Of a stretch of 64,000 nucleotides of DNA, positions 23,603 to 31,514 are shown one piece after another. The position numbers were made by a program, and so were the translations under genes. The notes beneath the pieces are model-generated. The model ran no database searches. It saw only the letters and a list, made by a program, of their open reading frames with translations, and was not told the DNA's origin. Each line of letters opens with the position of its first letter. Position 1 is the first letter of the stretch. This DNA is from Sulfurimonas sp. (lineage in GTDB: Bacteria > Campylobacterota > Campylobacteria > Campylobacterales > Sulfurimonadaceae). The stretch spans positions 186,001-250,000 of the forward strand of contig NZ_JAPHUF010000002.1 in the NCBI RefSeq assembly GCF_026196735.1, read 5' to 3'.

Positions 23603-23623
23603 TTTTTTGATACTCCCATTTTC

Positions 23624-23630
23624 AGATAAC
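23624..23630 (-). other. Putative attI recombination core
   Basis: GTTATCT on the minus strand sits between the integrase and the first cassette gene, and equals the outer end of several attC sites here. It marks the expected insertion point (G/TT) of new cassettes. The rest of attI would lie in 23631-23700. Assignment is by position and core match only. Confidence 0.55.
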
Positions 23631-23731
23631 TATTTATTGATGCCCATTGTAGTGAATACTACCTTAAATAACATTATTAATAACATAAAAAAATGTCCTA
23701 TTAAAATTAAAGAAACATCTAAATTTATCAA

Positions 23732-23737
23732 ATTATA
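23732..23737 (-). promoter_or_regulatory. Candidate cassette promoter Pc, -10 box
   Basis: TATAAT on the minus strand, about 130 bases upstream of the first cassette gene and about 100 bases before the presumed attI. No strong -35 box precedes it, as usual in Campylobacterota. Candidate only. Confidence 0.3.
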
Positions 23738-23870
23738 TGACAAATTGACATATTTTTAATTTGTTTTGCTTTTTTGCTCTATTATCCTTAAAAATAAAAT
23801 GTCTTTTTATTACGAAATTAGCCGTTATTTAGACAAACTATTGCGTTATTTGTGTAATAATTCATTAAAA

Positions 23871-23883
23871 GGACATAGTGTCC
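23871..23883 (+). promoter_or_regulatory. Palindrome upstream of intI
   Basis: GGACA-TAG-TGTCC is a perfect inverted repeat ending 21 bases before the intI ATG, immediately ahead of the ribosome-binding site (aggag, 23894-23898). It could be an operator or a leader hairpin limiting integrase production. A similar stem-loop occurs after dctM (43285-43309). Confidence 0.4.
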
Positions 23884-23904
23884 CTTAAGTGATAGGAGTT
23901 AATT

Positions 23905-24873
23905 ATGGAAATTAAAAAAAAATTACTTGATATTGTTCGTGATAAAATTAGGTTTAAGCATTATAGTATTTCCACGGAGAAAACTTATATTTATTGGATA
24001 AAGCATTACATATTATTTCATGACAAAAAGCACCCAAGAGAGATGGGAAAAGTGGAAATAGAACAATATTTAACTTCTTTGGCAGTTGAAAATAAAGTTG
24101 CACCTGCTACACAAAATCAGGCATTTTCTGCAATTTTATTTTTATACAAAGAAGTTTTAGGTGTAGATTTAAGCAATGAAAATATTCAAGCTTTAAGAGC
24201 CCAAGAAAGAAAACACATACCTGTAGTTTTAACAAAAGAAGAAGTTTTAAACGTGATTGAAAATATTACAGGTATATATCAACTTATAGTTACACTTATG
24301 TATGGTTGTGGGCTTAGGATGAGTGAGGTACTAAATTTAAGAGTTAAAGATATTGATATGGGATTTGATAAAGTTTATGTTTGGGATTCTAAATCGCTTA
24401 AAGATAGAACTGTTCCATTGCCTCAAAAGTTAAAGCAAAGATTATCAGTGCAAATTGAAGCTGTTGTAGAATTACATAAAAAAGATATAAATAACGGTTA
24501 TGGAACTGTGTATATGCCTTTTGCCTTAGAAAAAAAATATCCAAAATCAAAAAGTGAAACAAAATGGCAATATTTATTTCCAATGACAAAAGTTTCTAAG
24601 GATCCCAAAAGTCAAGTTGTACGAAGGCATCATGTCCATCCAAAAACATTAGGTAGAAATATAAAGCAAGCTTCTCAAAAAGCAAATTTAAATAAACGAG
24701 TAACTTCGCATATCTTTAGACACTCTTATGCTACTCATTTGTTACAAGCGGGGATAGATTTGAGAAGTATTCAAGAGTTACTGGGGCACAAAAGTGTTGA
24801 AACTACTATGATTTATACACATGTTGTTTCAGAGATGAATAAGGCTAAAGTCATAAGTCCTTTAGATTTTTAA
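23905..24873 (+). CDS. intI: Integron integrase IntI
   Basis: A 322-residue tyrosine recombinase that inserts and excises cassettes at attI and attC. The catalytic set is complete: Arg138 (GLRMSE), His269 and Arg272 ([13 protein letters not shown]), His295 (LLGHK) and Tyr304 (TTMIYTHV). The IntI-specific extra segment is present at about 203-226 ([20 protein letters not shown]), followed by [14 protein letters not shown]; this distinguishes IntI from XerC/XerD and phage integrases. A consensus ribosome-binding site (aggag) lies 6 bases before the ATG. Divergent orientation to the cassettes is canonical. It appears intact. Confidence 0.96.
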   Translation: MEIKKKLLDIVRDKIRFKHYSISTEKTYIYWIKHYILFHDKKHPREMGKVEIEQYLTSLAVENKVAPATQNQAFSAILFLYKEVLGVDLSNENIQALRAQERKHIPVVLTKEEVLNVIENITGIYQLIVTLMYGCGLRMSEVLNLRVKDIDMGFDKVYVWDSKSLKDRTVPLPQKLKQRLSVQIEAVVELHKKDINNGYGTVYMPFALEKKYPKSKSETKWQYLFPMTKVSKDPKSQVVRRHHVHPKTLGRNIKQASQKANLNKRVTSHIFRHSYATHLLQAGIDLRSIQELLGHKSVETTMIYTHVVSEMNKAKVISPLDF

Positions 24874-25452
24874 TTAGTACCTAACAGCCTTATCAGCCAT
24901 AGCTAACATCTCTGTATCGCCTGAACTGTCACCGTAGGCATATATGGTCTCATAATCTTCTACATGTAGCAGTTCTTTTACTCGGTTTTCTTTCTCTTTT
25001 CCGTGGCAGTTAGGAGTTAAAAACCTGCCTGTAAATTTGCCGTCTTTAAACTCTAATTGAGTTGATAAAAGCTCGATGTTGTTTTTATCACACCAAGGCT
25101 GCAGCCAGCACTTCATAGAAGCTGAGACTATAATGATTCTATCGCCATTTTGTCGATGTTTTTCTAGTATTGCTAATCTGTCTTTTCTCATTATTTGGTC
25201 TAGTTTTGTTAGAGAGAAGTTTTTTGCAATGGCTTTGAAGTTTTTCTCATCTACGCCTTTAAAAAATATTCTAAAAAGGTGTTCTTTTGCTACGCCGTTG
25301 TTCATCAGTTTTGTTTGCCATAAAATGAAGTATGGGATAAACTTAAGCGTGTTTAGAATGTACTTTTTTCTGCTGACACTATGTTTTAAAAACTCATCAA
25401 GTGAATCTTTTGAAGTTAGTGTTCCGTCAAAATCAAACAGTGCTAGATTCAT
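24874..25452 (-). CDS. HAD-family phosphatase (candidate polyprenyl-phosphoribose 5-phosphatase)
   Basis: A 192-residue HAD-IB phosphatase: DFDGTLT (7-13) with the nucleophile Asp, SAS (about 110), and GDSSGDTEML (about 172-181). The fold is that of SerB/PGP-like enzymes. It is the last gene of the six-gene arabinose-lipid operon, overlapping the glycosyltransferase by four bases. In this context it could remove the 5-phosphate from polyprenyl-phosphoribose-5-phosphate before epimerisation. Its stop abuts the stop of intI with no base between. Phosphatase call firm, substrate inferred. Confidence 0.8.
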   Translation of the reverse strand: MNLALFDFDGTLTSKDSLDEFLKHSVSRKKYILNTLKFIPYFILWQTKLMNNGVAKEHLFRIFFKGVDEKNFKAIAKNFSLTKLDQIMRKDRLAILEKHRQNGDRIIIVSASMKCWLQPWCDKNNIELLSTQLEFKDGKFTGRFLTPNCHGKEKENRVKELLHVEDYETIYAYGDSSGDTEMLAMADKAVRY

Positions 25453-26942
25453 TTGCTCTCATCATCATTATAGTATCTGTCATTAAAGTAACATTCACCC
25501 ACAGGAAGCCAATCGGGTATGTTGTAAAACTTCTCTTTTTGCACATCTAGGTAAAAAGTCTTATATTTTTCGTAGTCAAACTTTTTACATGTAGCTATAT
25601 AAAAATCAGCTTTTGCAATTTCTGTTTTTTTAACTTTGAACGAGCCGCAAACTTGTTTTAATTCCCTCTCGTTTATAGGTTTTTTATTGAAAAATATAAT
25701 GTTTTTGTCTGAAAGAGTTCTCACATCCAGCAGTTTGTCATCCATTCTTCCATATTTGGATGTGCTAAAAAGAACCGTAAGGTCTTTGTTGCAGTGGTGA
25801 GAGAGAACCGCAGCAGTAGAGTAACTAGAAGTAAAAATCCTATCATCACTAAGTTTATCCAGCTCTTTACAAACTTCCTCAGGCTGTGTGTACATAACTA
25901 TATCTGAATACTTTTTATGGTTTTCTAATAGTGATGTCGGAATCAGTAAAATGCTCATAAGTATAGCTATATGGATAAAAGTAAAAATAGCATTGTATTT
26001 GAAAAGTTTGTTTAGGCTTTTTTCATGCACAAAGGTAAAAAGTAAGAACATGTACGGAGTGAAAAGCAAGAACCAGTGCAGACCTATTTTATTTTTAAGT
26101 GAAACAATAAAAAACAGTAAAAATGCTACTGCCAAGATAGACACCAGAAGTCTTTTTAGCGGTTTTCTCTTTGTGAACTGAGTTTTAAACAGATAGTATA
26201 ATCCCCAAGGTGTGAAGATGTATATTATCATCCCAAAGTAGCCAAGAACAGTTTTATAGTTATATGCATTGTTTTCAGTTCTTGCAAAGAAGTTGAACAT
26301 TATATTGTTCCAGCAACTGTTATAGTTGAAGTAGAGGTTCTGTGCTACAAAGAGCAGTATGAGCAGAGTAACAACAACTACAGTTTTAGTAGCTTTTCTT
26401 TTGTACATGTAAAACGAAAATATAAGCAGTGAGAACATAAGAAATACTGCAAAATACTTACTTAAAAATGCAGCACCTAAAAAGATGCCTGCAAGCAGGG
26501 CATACCTGAACCACTCTTTTTTTTCTAAAGAGTAAAGCAAAAACATAGTTCCAAGTGAGCTAAAAAGAAGCAGAGCGATGTCGTTTGTCATAAGTGCTAA
26601 AAGCAAGTCAACCGGCGAAGCTAAAAAGACAAGTGCCGTATAGTATGCTTTTGAAGGGCGTACTTTATAAAGCAGGGCGATCTTGTAAATAACCCAGGCA
26701 ACAACAAATGTCGTAGCAATAGGAAACATCCTGAAAAATATATGCGAGTCGTTTACATAACTCATCAGGTAAATCAGCCATCCAACCATAGGAGGATGAT
26801 CGTAATAACCCTGATTTAGATTGTCTGCCCATTTGATAAAGTATGCTTCATCTCCCGTAAGAGGAAGCAGCGATAAAATAACAATCTTAAAGAGAAAGAT
26901 TGCAATGAGGATATTGACCTCTTTTTTGTAGTATTCTCTCAT
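25449..26942 (-). CDS. ArnT/PMT-type membrane glycosyltransferase (GT39/GT83 fold)
   Basis: A 497-residue protein with about 10-12 membrane helices. It has the acidic loop 'LTGDEAYFIKWADN...YYDHPPMVGW' near residues 27-55, the signature of ArnT and related transferases that use polyprenyl-phosphate sugars on the periplasmic face. A soluble C-terminal domain of about 130 residues follows. It overlaps its neighbours by four bases on each side. In this operon it is the likely arabinosyl transferase; the acceptor (lipid, polysaccharide or protein) is not shown. Confidence 0.82.
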   Translation of the reverse strand: MREYYKKEVNILIAIFLFKIVILSLLPLTGDEAYFIKWADNLNQGYYDHPPMVGWLIYLMSYVNDSHIFFRMFPIATTFVVAWVIYKIALLYKVRPSKAYYTALVFLASPVDLLLALMTNDIALLLFSSLGTMFLLYSLEKKEWFRYALLAGIFLGAAFLSKYFAVFLMFSLLIFSFYMYKRKATKTVVVVTLLILLFVAQNLYFNYNSCWNNIMFNFFARTENNAYNYKTVLGYFGMIIYIFTPWGLYYLFKTQFTKRKPLKRLLVSILAVAFLLFFIVSLKNKIGLHWFLLFTPYMFLLFTFVHEKSLNKLFKYNAIFTFIHIAILMSILLIPTSLLENHKKYSDIVMYTQPEEVCKELDKLSDDRIFTSSYSTAAVLSHHCNKDLTVLFSTSKYGRMDDKLLDVRTLSDKNIIFFNKKPINERELKQVCGSFKVKKTEIAKADFYIATCKKFDYEKYKTFYLDVQKEKFYNIPDWLPVGECYFNDRYYNDDESK

Positions 26943-27670
26943 ATACTCATTTTCTTAAACATAAACTCTGGAATATGTTTGATAATAAGCATAACAAGCA
27001 TCCAGATTGATTTTGTGTAAAGTATGTTTCTTCCGCTTTGTTGTGCTTTGTAAATGTCGTTTGCAACATCTTCAGGCTCGGCTGTTAGTTTCTCAGGAAG
27101 ATCAAGGTGCTCAGTCATCTTAGTGTTAACAAAGCCCGGTTTTACAGTAAGGACTTGTACTCCGCTCTCATGTAGTCTGTTTCTAAGACCACCTAAGTAT
27201 GCAGTAAATGCAGCTTTAGCACTTCCGTAGATATAGTTGGCTTTTCTGCCACGGTCACCTGCAACAGAACTGACACCAACAATAAAACCGCGTCTTTCAG
27301 TTTCAAAATCATTAGCAATAATATTTAAGATGCTGACCGCACCTGTATAGTTAACATTGATAGTTTGTAAAGACTCATTCCAATCTTTTTGAGCTAGTTT
27401 TTGCTCGACCATGTAGCCTGAAACTACTACTACGCCAAGAGGTTTTTCTTCAAGCTCTGAGTAAAACTTTTCATGCGTTTCATATGAAGTAATATCAAAC
27501 TCTTTAAGCTTAACTTCTACACCGCTTCTAACTTCGATGTCTTGTTGTAAATCTTCGAGTTCTTCGGACTTTCTAGCTGCCAGATAAAGGTTGTAACCGT
27601 TCTTTGCATATACTCTTGCCACTTCTTTTGCTATATCGCTTTTTGCGCCGATTATCAGAACATAACTCAT
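26939..27670 (-). CDS. DprE2-like short-chain dehydrogenase
   Basis: A 243-residue SDR reductase: N-terminal 'VLIIGAKSDIAKEVARVYAKNGYNLYLAARK' and catalytic 'YIYGSAKAAFTAYLGGLRNRL' (Tyr-x3-Lys). The sequence pattern matches DprE2, which reduces the 2-keto intermediate made by DprE1 to yield decaprenylphosphoryl-arabinose. A hydrophobic C-terminal stretch near residues 225-240 may tether it to the membrane. It overlaps the DprE1-like gene by four bases, as in other DprE1/DprE2 pairs. Confidence 0.83.
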   Translation of the reverse strand: MSYVLIIGAKSDIAKEVARVYAKNGYNLYLAARKSEELEDLQQDIEVRSGVEVKLKEFDITSYETHEKFYSELEEKPLGVVVVSGYMVEQKLAQKDWNESLQTINVNYTGAVSILNIIANDFETERRGFIVGVSSVAGDRGRKANYIYGSAKAAFTAYLGGLRNRLHESGVQVLTVKPGFVNTKMTEHLDLPEKLTAEPEDVANDIYKAQQSGRNILYTKSIWMLVMLIIKHIPEFMFKKMSI

Positions 27671-28959
27671 ATTTGTACCCTTTTTGATTGTAATGATTGC
27701 AGTTTTTCACTCATATTATTCTCTCTTCTGAACTCTCTAAATTTCTCAATTCGTGGATAACCATGCTCAAAAGTTTCTTTGCTTACCCGTACATCTTTTG
27801 TGAGGTAAATACGACCGCCGTATTTGAGAACTATCTCATCTAAAGTATCCAGCAGTTCAAACAGACCTTCTTCTATTTTAAAGTCAAGCGCCAAAGAGTA
27901 ACCCTCTATCGGAAAAGAAAGATAGTTATCGTTTTCTTTGCCATATAGTTTTAAAACAGCCAAAAATGAGCCTTTTCCGGAGTTTGAAATCTTTGTAAGA
28001 ATCTCTTGCAGACCTTCGTAACTGTTCTCTTTTGGCAGTATAAACTGATACTGAGTAAAGCCGTTTTTACCATATATACGGTTCCAGTTCCCGATGGCAT
28101 CAAGCGGATAAAAAAATGAGTCTATGCCTACTTTTTGTTTAGATATTCCGTTTGGAGCTTTCGCGTAGTAGAGCCAGTTGAAAGCTTTTACACTCAGAGT
28201 GTTTAGAGCAAATGATGGGAAGTTAAACGGTATGCTCAACTTCTTTTTGCTTTTATACTCCAAGTCGCCATCATCGGCAAAATCACCTACCATCAGCAGA
28301 CACTTTCCGATGTTCTCATCTTTAGCCAGACAGTCTATCCATGCGACTGAGTAGGGTAACTCTTTGTTGTTCTCAAAAGCCTCAAAAGTCTCTTTTAGGT
28401 TTTTTGTTTTTATAGTTGTCTGTTTTATGAACTGTGAGTTTATCTTTTTAAGAGATATCTTTGCAGTTAGTATAACACCTGTCAGTCCCATACCGCCACA
28501 TGTAGCTTTGAAAAGTTCATCGCCTTTTTTACATGTAGTAGTCTCGCCATCAGGAAGCATGATTGTAAACTCTTTTACGCATTCGCTAAAACAGCCCTCT
28601 ATATGATGGTTTTTGCCATGAACATCAGAGGCAATCGCACCGCCGACTGTTATGAGCTTAGTTCCAGGTGTTACTTTTAAAAACCAACCGCGTTTTACAA
28701 CTGAATCAAGTATCTCGCTTAGAAGTACGCCGGCTTGACATGTCAATATGCCGTTTTTCTCATTAAAGTCTAAAAAGTTGTTATATGGTTTTACATGTAC
28801 TATATTTTCGTTTATTGCAGAGTCGCCGTAGCTTCTGCCGTTTCCAAATGGGATAAACTCGTAAGTATTTGACATGTAGCTATTTAAAGAAGTCACATCT
28901 CTTAGAGAAAATTTTTGGTTTTTGATTTTAGGGTACATTCCCCAACTAATTAAACTCAT
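27667..28959 (-). CDS. DprE1-like FAD-dependent oxidase
   Basis: A 430-residue flavoenzyme of the DprE1 / VAO family. FAD-binding segments: 'GNGRSYGDSAINE' (about 38-50), 'PGTKLITVGGAIASDVHGKNHH' (about 98-119). The C-terminal part has 'SFPIEGYSLALDF', where mycobacterial DprE1 has Cys387 (target of benzothiazinones); here the residue is Ala. Lys in 'IYLTKDVR' matches the catalytic Lys418. It would oxidise C2 of polyprenyl-phosphoryl-ribose, the first half of epimerisation to arabinose. Confidence 0.85.
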   Translation of the reverse strand: MSLISWGMYPKIKNQKFSLRDVTSLNSYMSNTYEFIPFGNGRSYGDSAINENIVHVKPYNNFLDFNEKNGILTCQAGVLLSEILDSVVKRGWFLKVTPGTKLITVGGAIASDVHGKNHHIEGCFSECVKEFTIMLPDGETTTCKKGDELFKATCGGMGLTGVILTAKISLKKINSQFIKQTTIKTKNLKETFEAFENNKELPYSVAWIDCLAKDENIGKCLLMVGDFADDGDLEYKSKKKLSIPFNFPSFALNTLSVKAFNWLYYAKAPNGISKQKVGIDSFFYPLDAIGNWNRIYGKNGFTQYQFILPKENSYEGLQEILTKISNSGKGSFLAVLKLYGKENDNYLSFPIEGYSLALDFKIEEGLFELLDTLDEIVLKYGGRIYLTKDVRVSKETFEHGYPRIEKFREFRRENNMSEKLQSLQSKRVQI

Positions 28960-28962
28960 AAT

Positions 28963-29361
28963 TTAATCCTTTTTACCATCAGTAAATACAAATGTTTTAT
29001 CTAAGAAGTATTTTACTACATAACCTATGCTAAGACCAAGAACAGCTCCTGCATATTTGGCATTTTCACTCGCGAACATGTTGTCAAACCAAATCTCAAA
29101 ACCCCAAAATATAAAAGTAGTAAAAACTCCCATAAGAGAGTACAAGATGAACTTCTTACCATCATCTTTTTTGCTTTTTGGAGTATGAAAGAAGATATAT
29201 TTTTTATCCAGCACATATTTTAAAACAAGTCCTGCAACCGTACCTACAAACATAGCTACATACAGAGATATAAAGCCATCATAAACTAAAAAAGTAAGAT
29301 ACTGAAACAGTATGTTTACAATAGTCGATATTATAGCGAAGAGGGCGTATCTAAAAATCAT
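28963..29361 (-). CDS. GtrA-family membrane protein
   Basis: A 132-residue protein with four membrane helices and the family pattern 'RYALFAIISTIVNILFQYLTF' and 'VFTDGKKD' end. GtrA proteins are thought to flip polyprenyl-phosphate sugars across the inner membrane; mycobacterial Rv3789, next to dprE1, is of this family. It overlaps the UbiA-like gene by four bases. Confidence 0.87.
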   Translation of the reverse strand: MIFRYALFAIISTIVNILFQYLTFLVYDGFISLYVAMFVGTVAGLVLKYVLDKKYIFFHTPKSKKDDGKKFILYSLMGVFTTFIFWGFEIWFDNMFASENAKYAGAVLGLSIGYVVKYFLDKTFVFTDGKKD

Positions 29362-30224
29362 ATAAACTTAACAATCATGATAAAACTTATAAGCCAAAAG
29401 GCAATAGTGAGCTTCATAAACATATCTCTGATAACTACTTTTGTAGGAGAGCCGCTGTTTTGTTCTACAAAAGTAATCTGCATATATCTTAAAACACCAA
29501 GGATGACAAAGAATGAAGTCAGATAAAGGTAATGAGAACCAAGTCTGGCTATTACTTCAGCAGAGATAGTGTACTGGATGTAACTGACAATGACGACTCC
29601 CGCCATAAGAACCATAGCAGCATTTACAAACTCTAAGTTGTAGCCGTCTATATTTTTTCGTGTTTCTTGACCTTCTAAGGAGAGAAGTACATCATCTCTG
29701 CGTTTTGCAAGAGCTAAAAAGATAGCAAGTAAAAATGTCATAAGAATAATCCACATCGACAGCTCAATGTCTGTAACTGCAGAGCCTGCAAAAAGACGCA
29801 ATACAAATCCTGTTGCTATTATGAATATATCTAAAATAGAGATGTGTTTTAGTTTTAGTGAATAGGCAATATTTAAAATAAAGTATGCAAAAAGAACAAG
29901 AAAAAGATCAAAGTTAAAAACAAAAGATATGAAAAGTGAAGACAGTGCTAAAAGTGCTATAAGCATCTTTGCAGTTTTGGCTGATACGGCTCCGCTTGCA
30001 AGAGGGCGATACTTCTTCTTTGGATGCGCTCTGTCTTCATTTATGTCCATAAGGTCGTTAAAGATATAGATACTGCTTGCAAGAATAGAAAATAAAATAA
30101 ATGCTACTAAAGTATTGAGATTATTTTCAAGATTTGAAAAAGAGAACGAGAAGAGCAGGGGCATAAAAATAAATAGATTTTTTATGTATTGATGAACTCT
30201 AAAGAGTTTAAAAATTTCTCTCAA
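29358..30224 (-). CDS. Polyprenyl-phosphate phosphoribosyltransferase (UbiA family, DPPR-synthase-like)
   Basis: A 288-residue integral membrane prenyltransferase with about nine helices. The first Asp-rich motif is 'NDLMDINEDRAHPKKKYRPLASG' (about residues 57-78); the HPxKxxRPxAxG continuation separates the decaprenyl-phosphate phosphoribosyltransferase group (Rv3806c-like) from UbiA proper. It would attach phosphoribose from PRPP to polyprenyl phosphate. It is the first gene of the leftward operon, which has a clear order of synthesis, flipping, epimerisation and transfer. Confidence 0.85.
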   Translation of the reverse strand: MREIFKLFRVHQYIKNLFIFMPLLFSFSFSNLENNLNTLVAFILFSILASSIYIFNDLMDINEDRAHPKKKYRPLASGAVSAKTAKMLIALLALSSLFISFVFNFDLFLVLFAYFILNIAYSLKLKHISILDIFIIATGFVLRLFAGSAVTDIELSMWIILMTFLLAIFLALAKRRDDVLLSLEGQETRKNIDGYNLEFVNAAMVLMAGVVIVSYIQYTISAEVIARLGSHYLYLTSFFVILGVLRYMQITFVEQNSGSPTKVVIRDMFMKLTIAFWLISFIMIVKFI

Positions 30225-30304
30225 TTACTTCCCCTGATAAAATTTAAAGTAGATTATATCATTTTAAGTATAAAATGGGATGAATAAATTACTTAGGAGC
30301 AATT

Positions 30305-30865
30305 ATGAGTAGAGTTTTAGTACCACTTGCAAGAGGATTTGAAGAGATAGAAGCAGTTAGCATAATAGATGTTCTTAGACGCGCAGATATAGAGGTTTTA
30401 GTGGCTTCTTTAGATGAAAATAGAGCGGTAAAAGGTGCTAACGGTATCACTGTTATGAGCGATATGCATGTAAAAGATGTTGGAGCTGATGAGCTTGATA
30501 TGATAGTTTTACCTGGCGGTGTTGAGGGAACTTATGCTCTGGCTGAGGATGCAAATGTTATTAAAATACTTCAAGAGATGGATTCAAAAGGTAAAAATAT
30601 CGGAGCAATTTGTGCAGCACCATATGCACTAAATAAAGCTGGTGTGTTAAAGCAAAATTATACATGTTACCCGTCATTTGAAGAGTATATAAAAGATGAT
30701 GGATATATGGGAGATAAGGCTATGGTTGTTGAAGATGGCAATGTTATGACATCTCGCGGACCTGCTACTGCTATCTGCTTTGCACTTCAAATAGTTAAAA
30801 AGTTAAAAGGCGAAGAGACTTACCTGATGCTAAAAGGCGGATTATTAGCTGATTTTTGTGAATAA
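30305..30865 (+). CDS. DJ-1/PfpI family protein
   Basis: A 186-residue DJ-1/ThiJ protein: 'LARGFEEIEAVSIIDVLRRA' with the conserved Glu, 'VLPGG' and the nucleophile Cys in 'IGAICAAPYAL' (about residue 102), then 'TSRGPATAICFALQIV'. Members act as stress-response glyoxalase/deglycase-like proteins. ATG is preceded by taggag. Its stop lies two bases from the stop of the convergent cytochrome gene. Confidence 0.92.
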   Translation: MSRVLVPLARGFEEIEAVSIIDVLRRADIEVLVASLDENRAVKGANGITVMSDMHVKDVGADELDMIVLPGGVEGTYALAEDANVIKILQEMDSKGKNIGAICAAPYALNKAGVLKQNYTCYPSFEEYIKDDGYMGDKAMVVEDGNVMTSRGPATAICFALQIVKKLKGEETYLMLKGGLLADFCE

Positions 30866-30867
30866 TT

Positions 30868-31416
30868 CTATCTGTCATGACATGTGAAACAAAGTGCACT
30901 GTTAGTATTGCTATGTCTAAGGTAGTTTTTATTGGTTTTATTGTGAACACTATGACAACTGATACAGACAACTTTTCCATTAGCAAGAAGATCACTTATT
31001 TTAGTTGCATCGTTCCACTCATGAAGTTGAGTGTTTTTGCTTCTTAAGCTTGATTTTCCCTCGATATACTCAGCATAAATTGGGTGACCATTTTCACGAT
31101 TTATTGTAACAGAGGATTTGTGAAGCACATTTTTTGCATTCACACCATCGTGACAACTAAGGCACAGACCTGATGATTTAATTGGCGTATAGTTTTCATC
31201 TACTTCCAAATCAGACCCAGCTGTAACTATATTTTCTATTAAAAATTTATAATTGAGTGCAAAATAACCTGAATATTCGCGTAAAAATGATAAATGGCAA
31301 GTTTTACAACCATCACTATTTAAATCTTTGCCTCTTATGTCAATATCGTGCGGGTTATCCACAACTGCTGCAGAAACTAATGTTTTTAGTAGTAAAAGTA
31401 TATATATTTTATGCAT
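30868..31416 (-). CDS. Exported tetrahaem c-type cytochrome (doubled CXXCH)
   Basis: A 182-residue protein with an N-terminal signal sequence (MHKIYILLLLKTLVSA). Four CxxCH haem sites are seen: CKTCH (near 38), CLSCH (near 85), CISCH (near 149) and CFTCH (near 176). Spacing fits the 'doubled CXXCH' domain family of periplasmic electron carriers. No partner oxidoreductase is adjacent. Likely part of respiratory electron transfer; specific role unknown. Confidence 0.87.
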   Translation of the reverse strand: MHKIYILLLLKTLVSAAVVDNPHDIDIRGKDLNSDGCKTCHLSFLREYSGYFALNYKFLIENIVTAGSDLEVDENYTPIKSSGLCLSCHDGVNAKNVLHKSSVTINRENGHPIYAEYIEGKSSLRSKNTQLHEWNDATKISDLLANGKVVCISCHSVHNKTNKNYLRHSNTNSALCFTCHDR

Positions 31417-31514
31417 ATTTCACCTGCCTAAAATTAGATGTCTTACACATTATACACAATTTTATATTAATTTCTATTATTTATTAATTTTTAAGTGAAA
31501 ATAATTAATTACAT

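Larger units (their letters stand above)
23631..23904. other. Integron platform intergenic region
   Basis: About 270 very AT-rich bases without a gene, between the first cassette and intI. It should hold the cassette promoter Pc (leftward), the integrase promoter (rightward) and attI. I see a leftward TATAAT at 23732-23737 and a palindrome close to the intI start. I see no sequence resembling a LexA box, which controls intI in many other bacteria. Confidence 0.55.

Noticed and set aside
23745-23785. Strong sigma-70 promoter for intI from TTGACA at 23745
   Set aside because: The nearest TATTAT is about 29 bases away, too far for a normal spacer; no convincing promoter could be assigned.
19934-24873. 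Prophage or phage remnant (S24 domain plus tyrosine integrase)
   Set aside because: No structural, terminase or replication genes; the recombinase has the IntI-specific segment and the S24 domain has no repressor DNA-binding part.
24874-25452. HAD gene as a pseudogene cut by the integron
   Set aside because: All catalytic motifs are present and at most a few C-terminal residues could be missing, so it is treated as functional.
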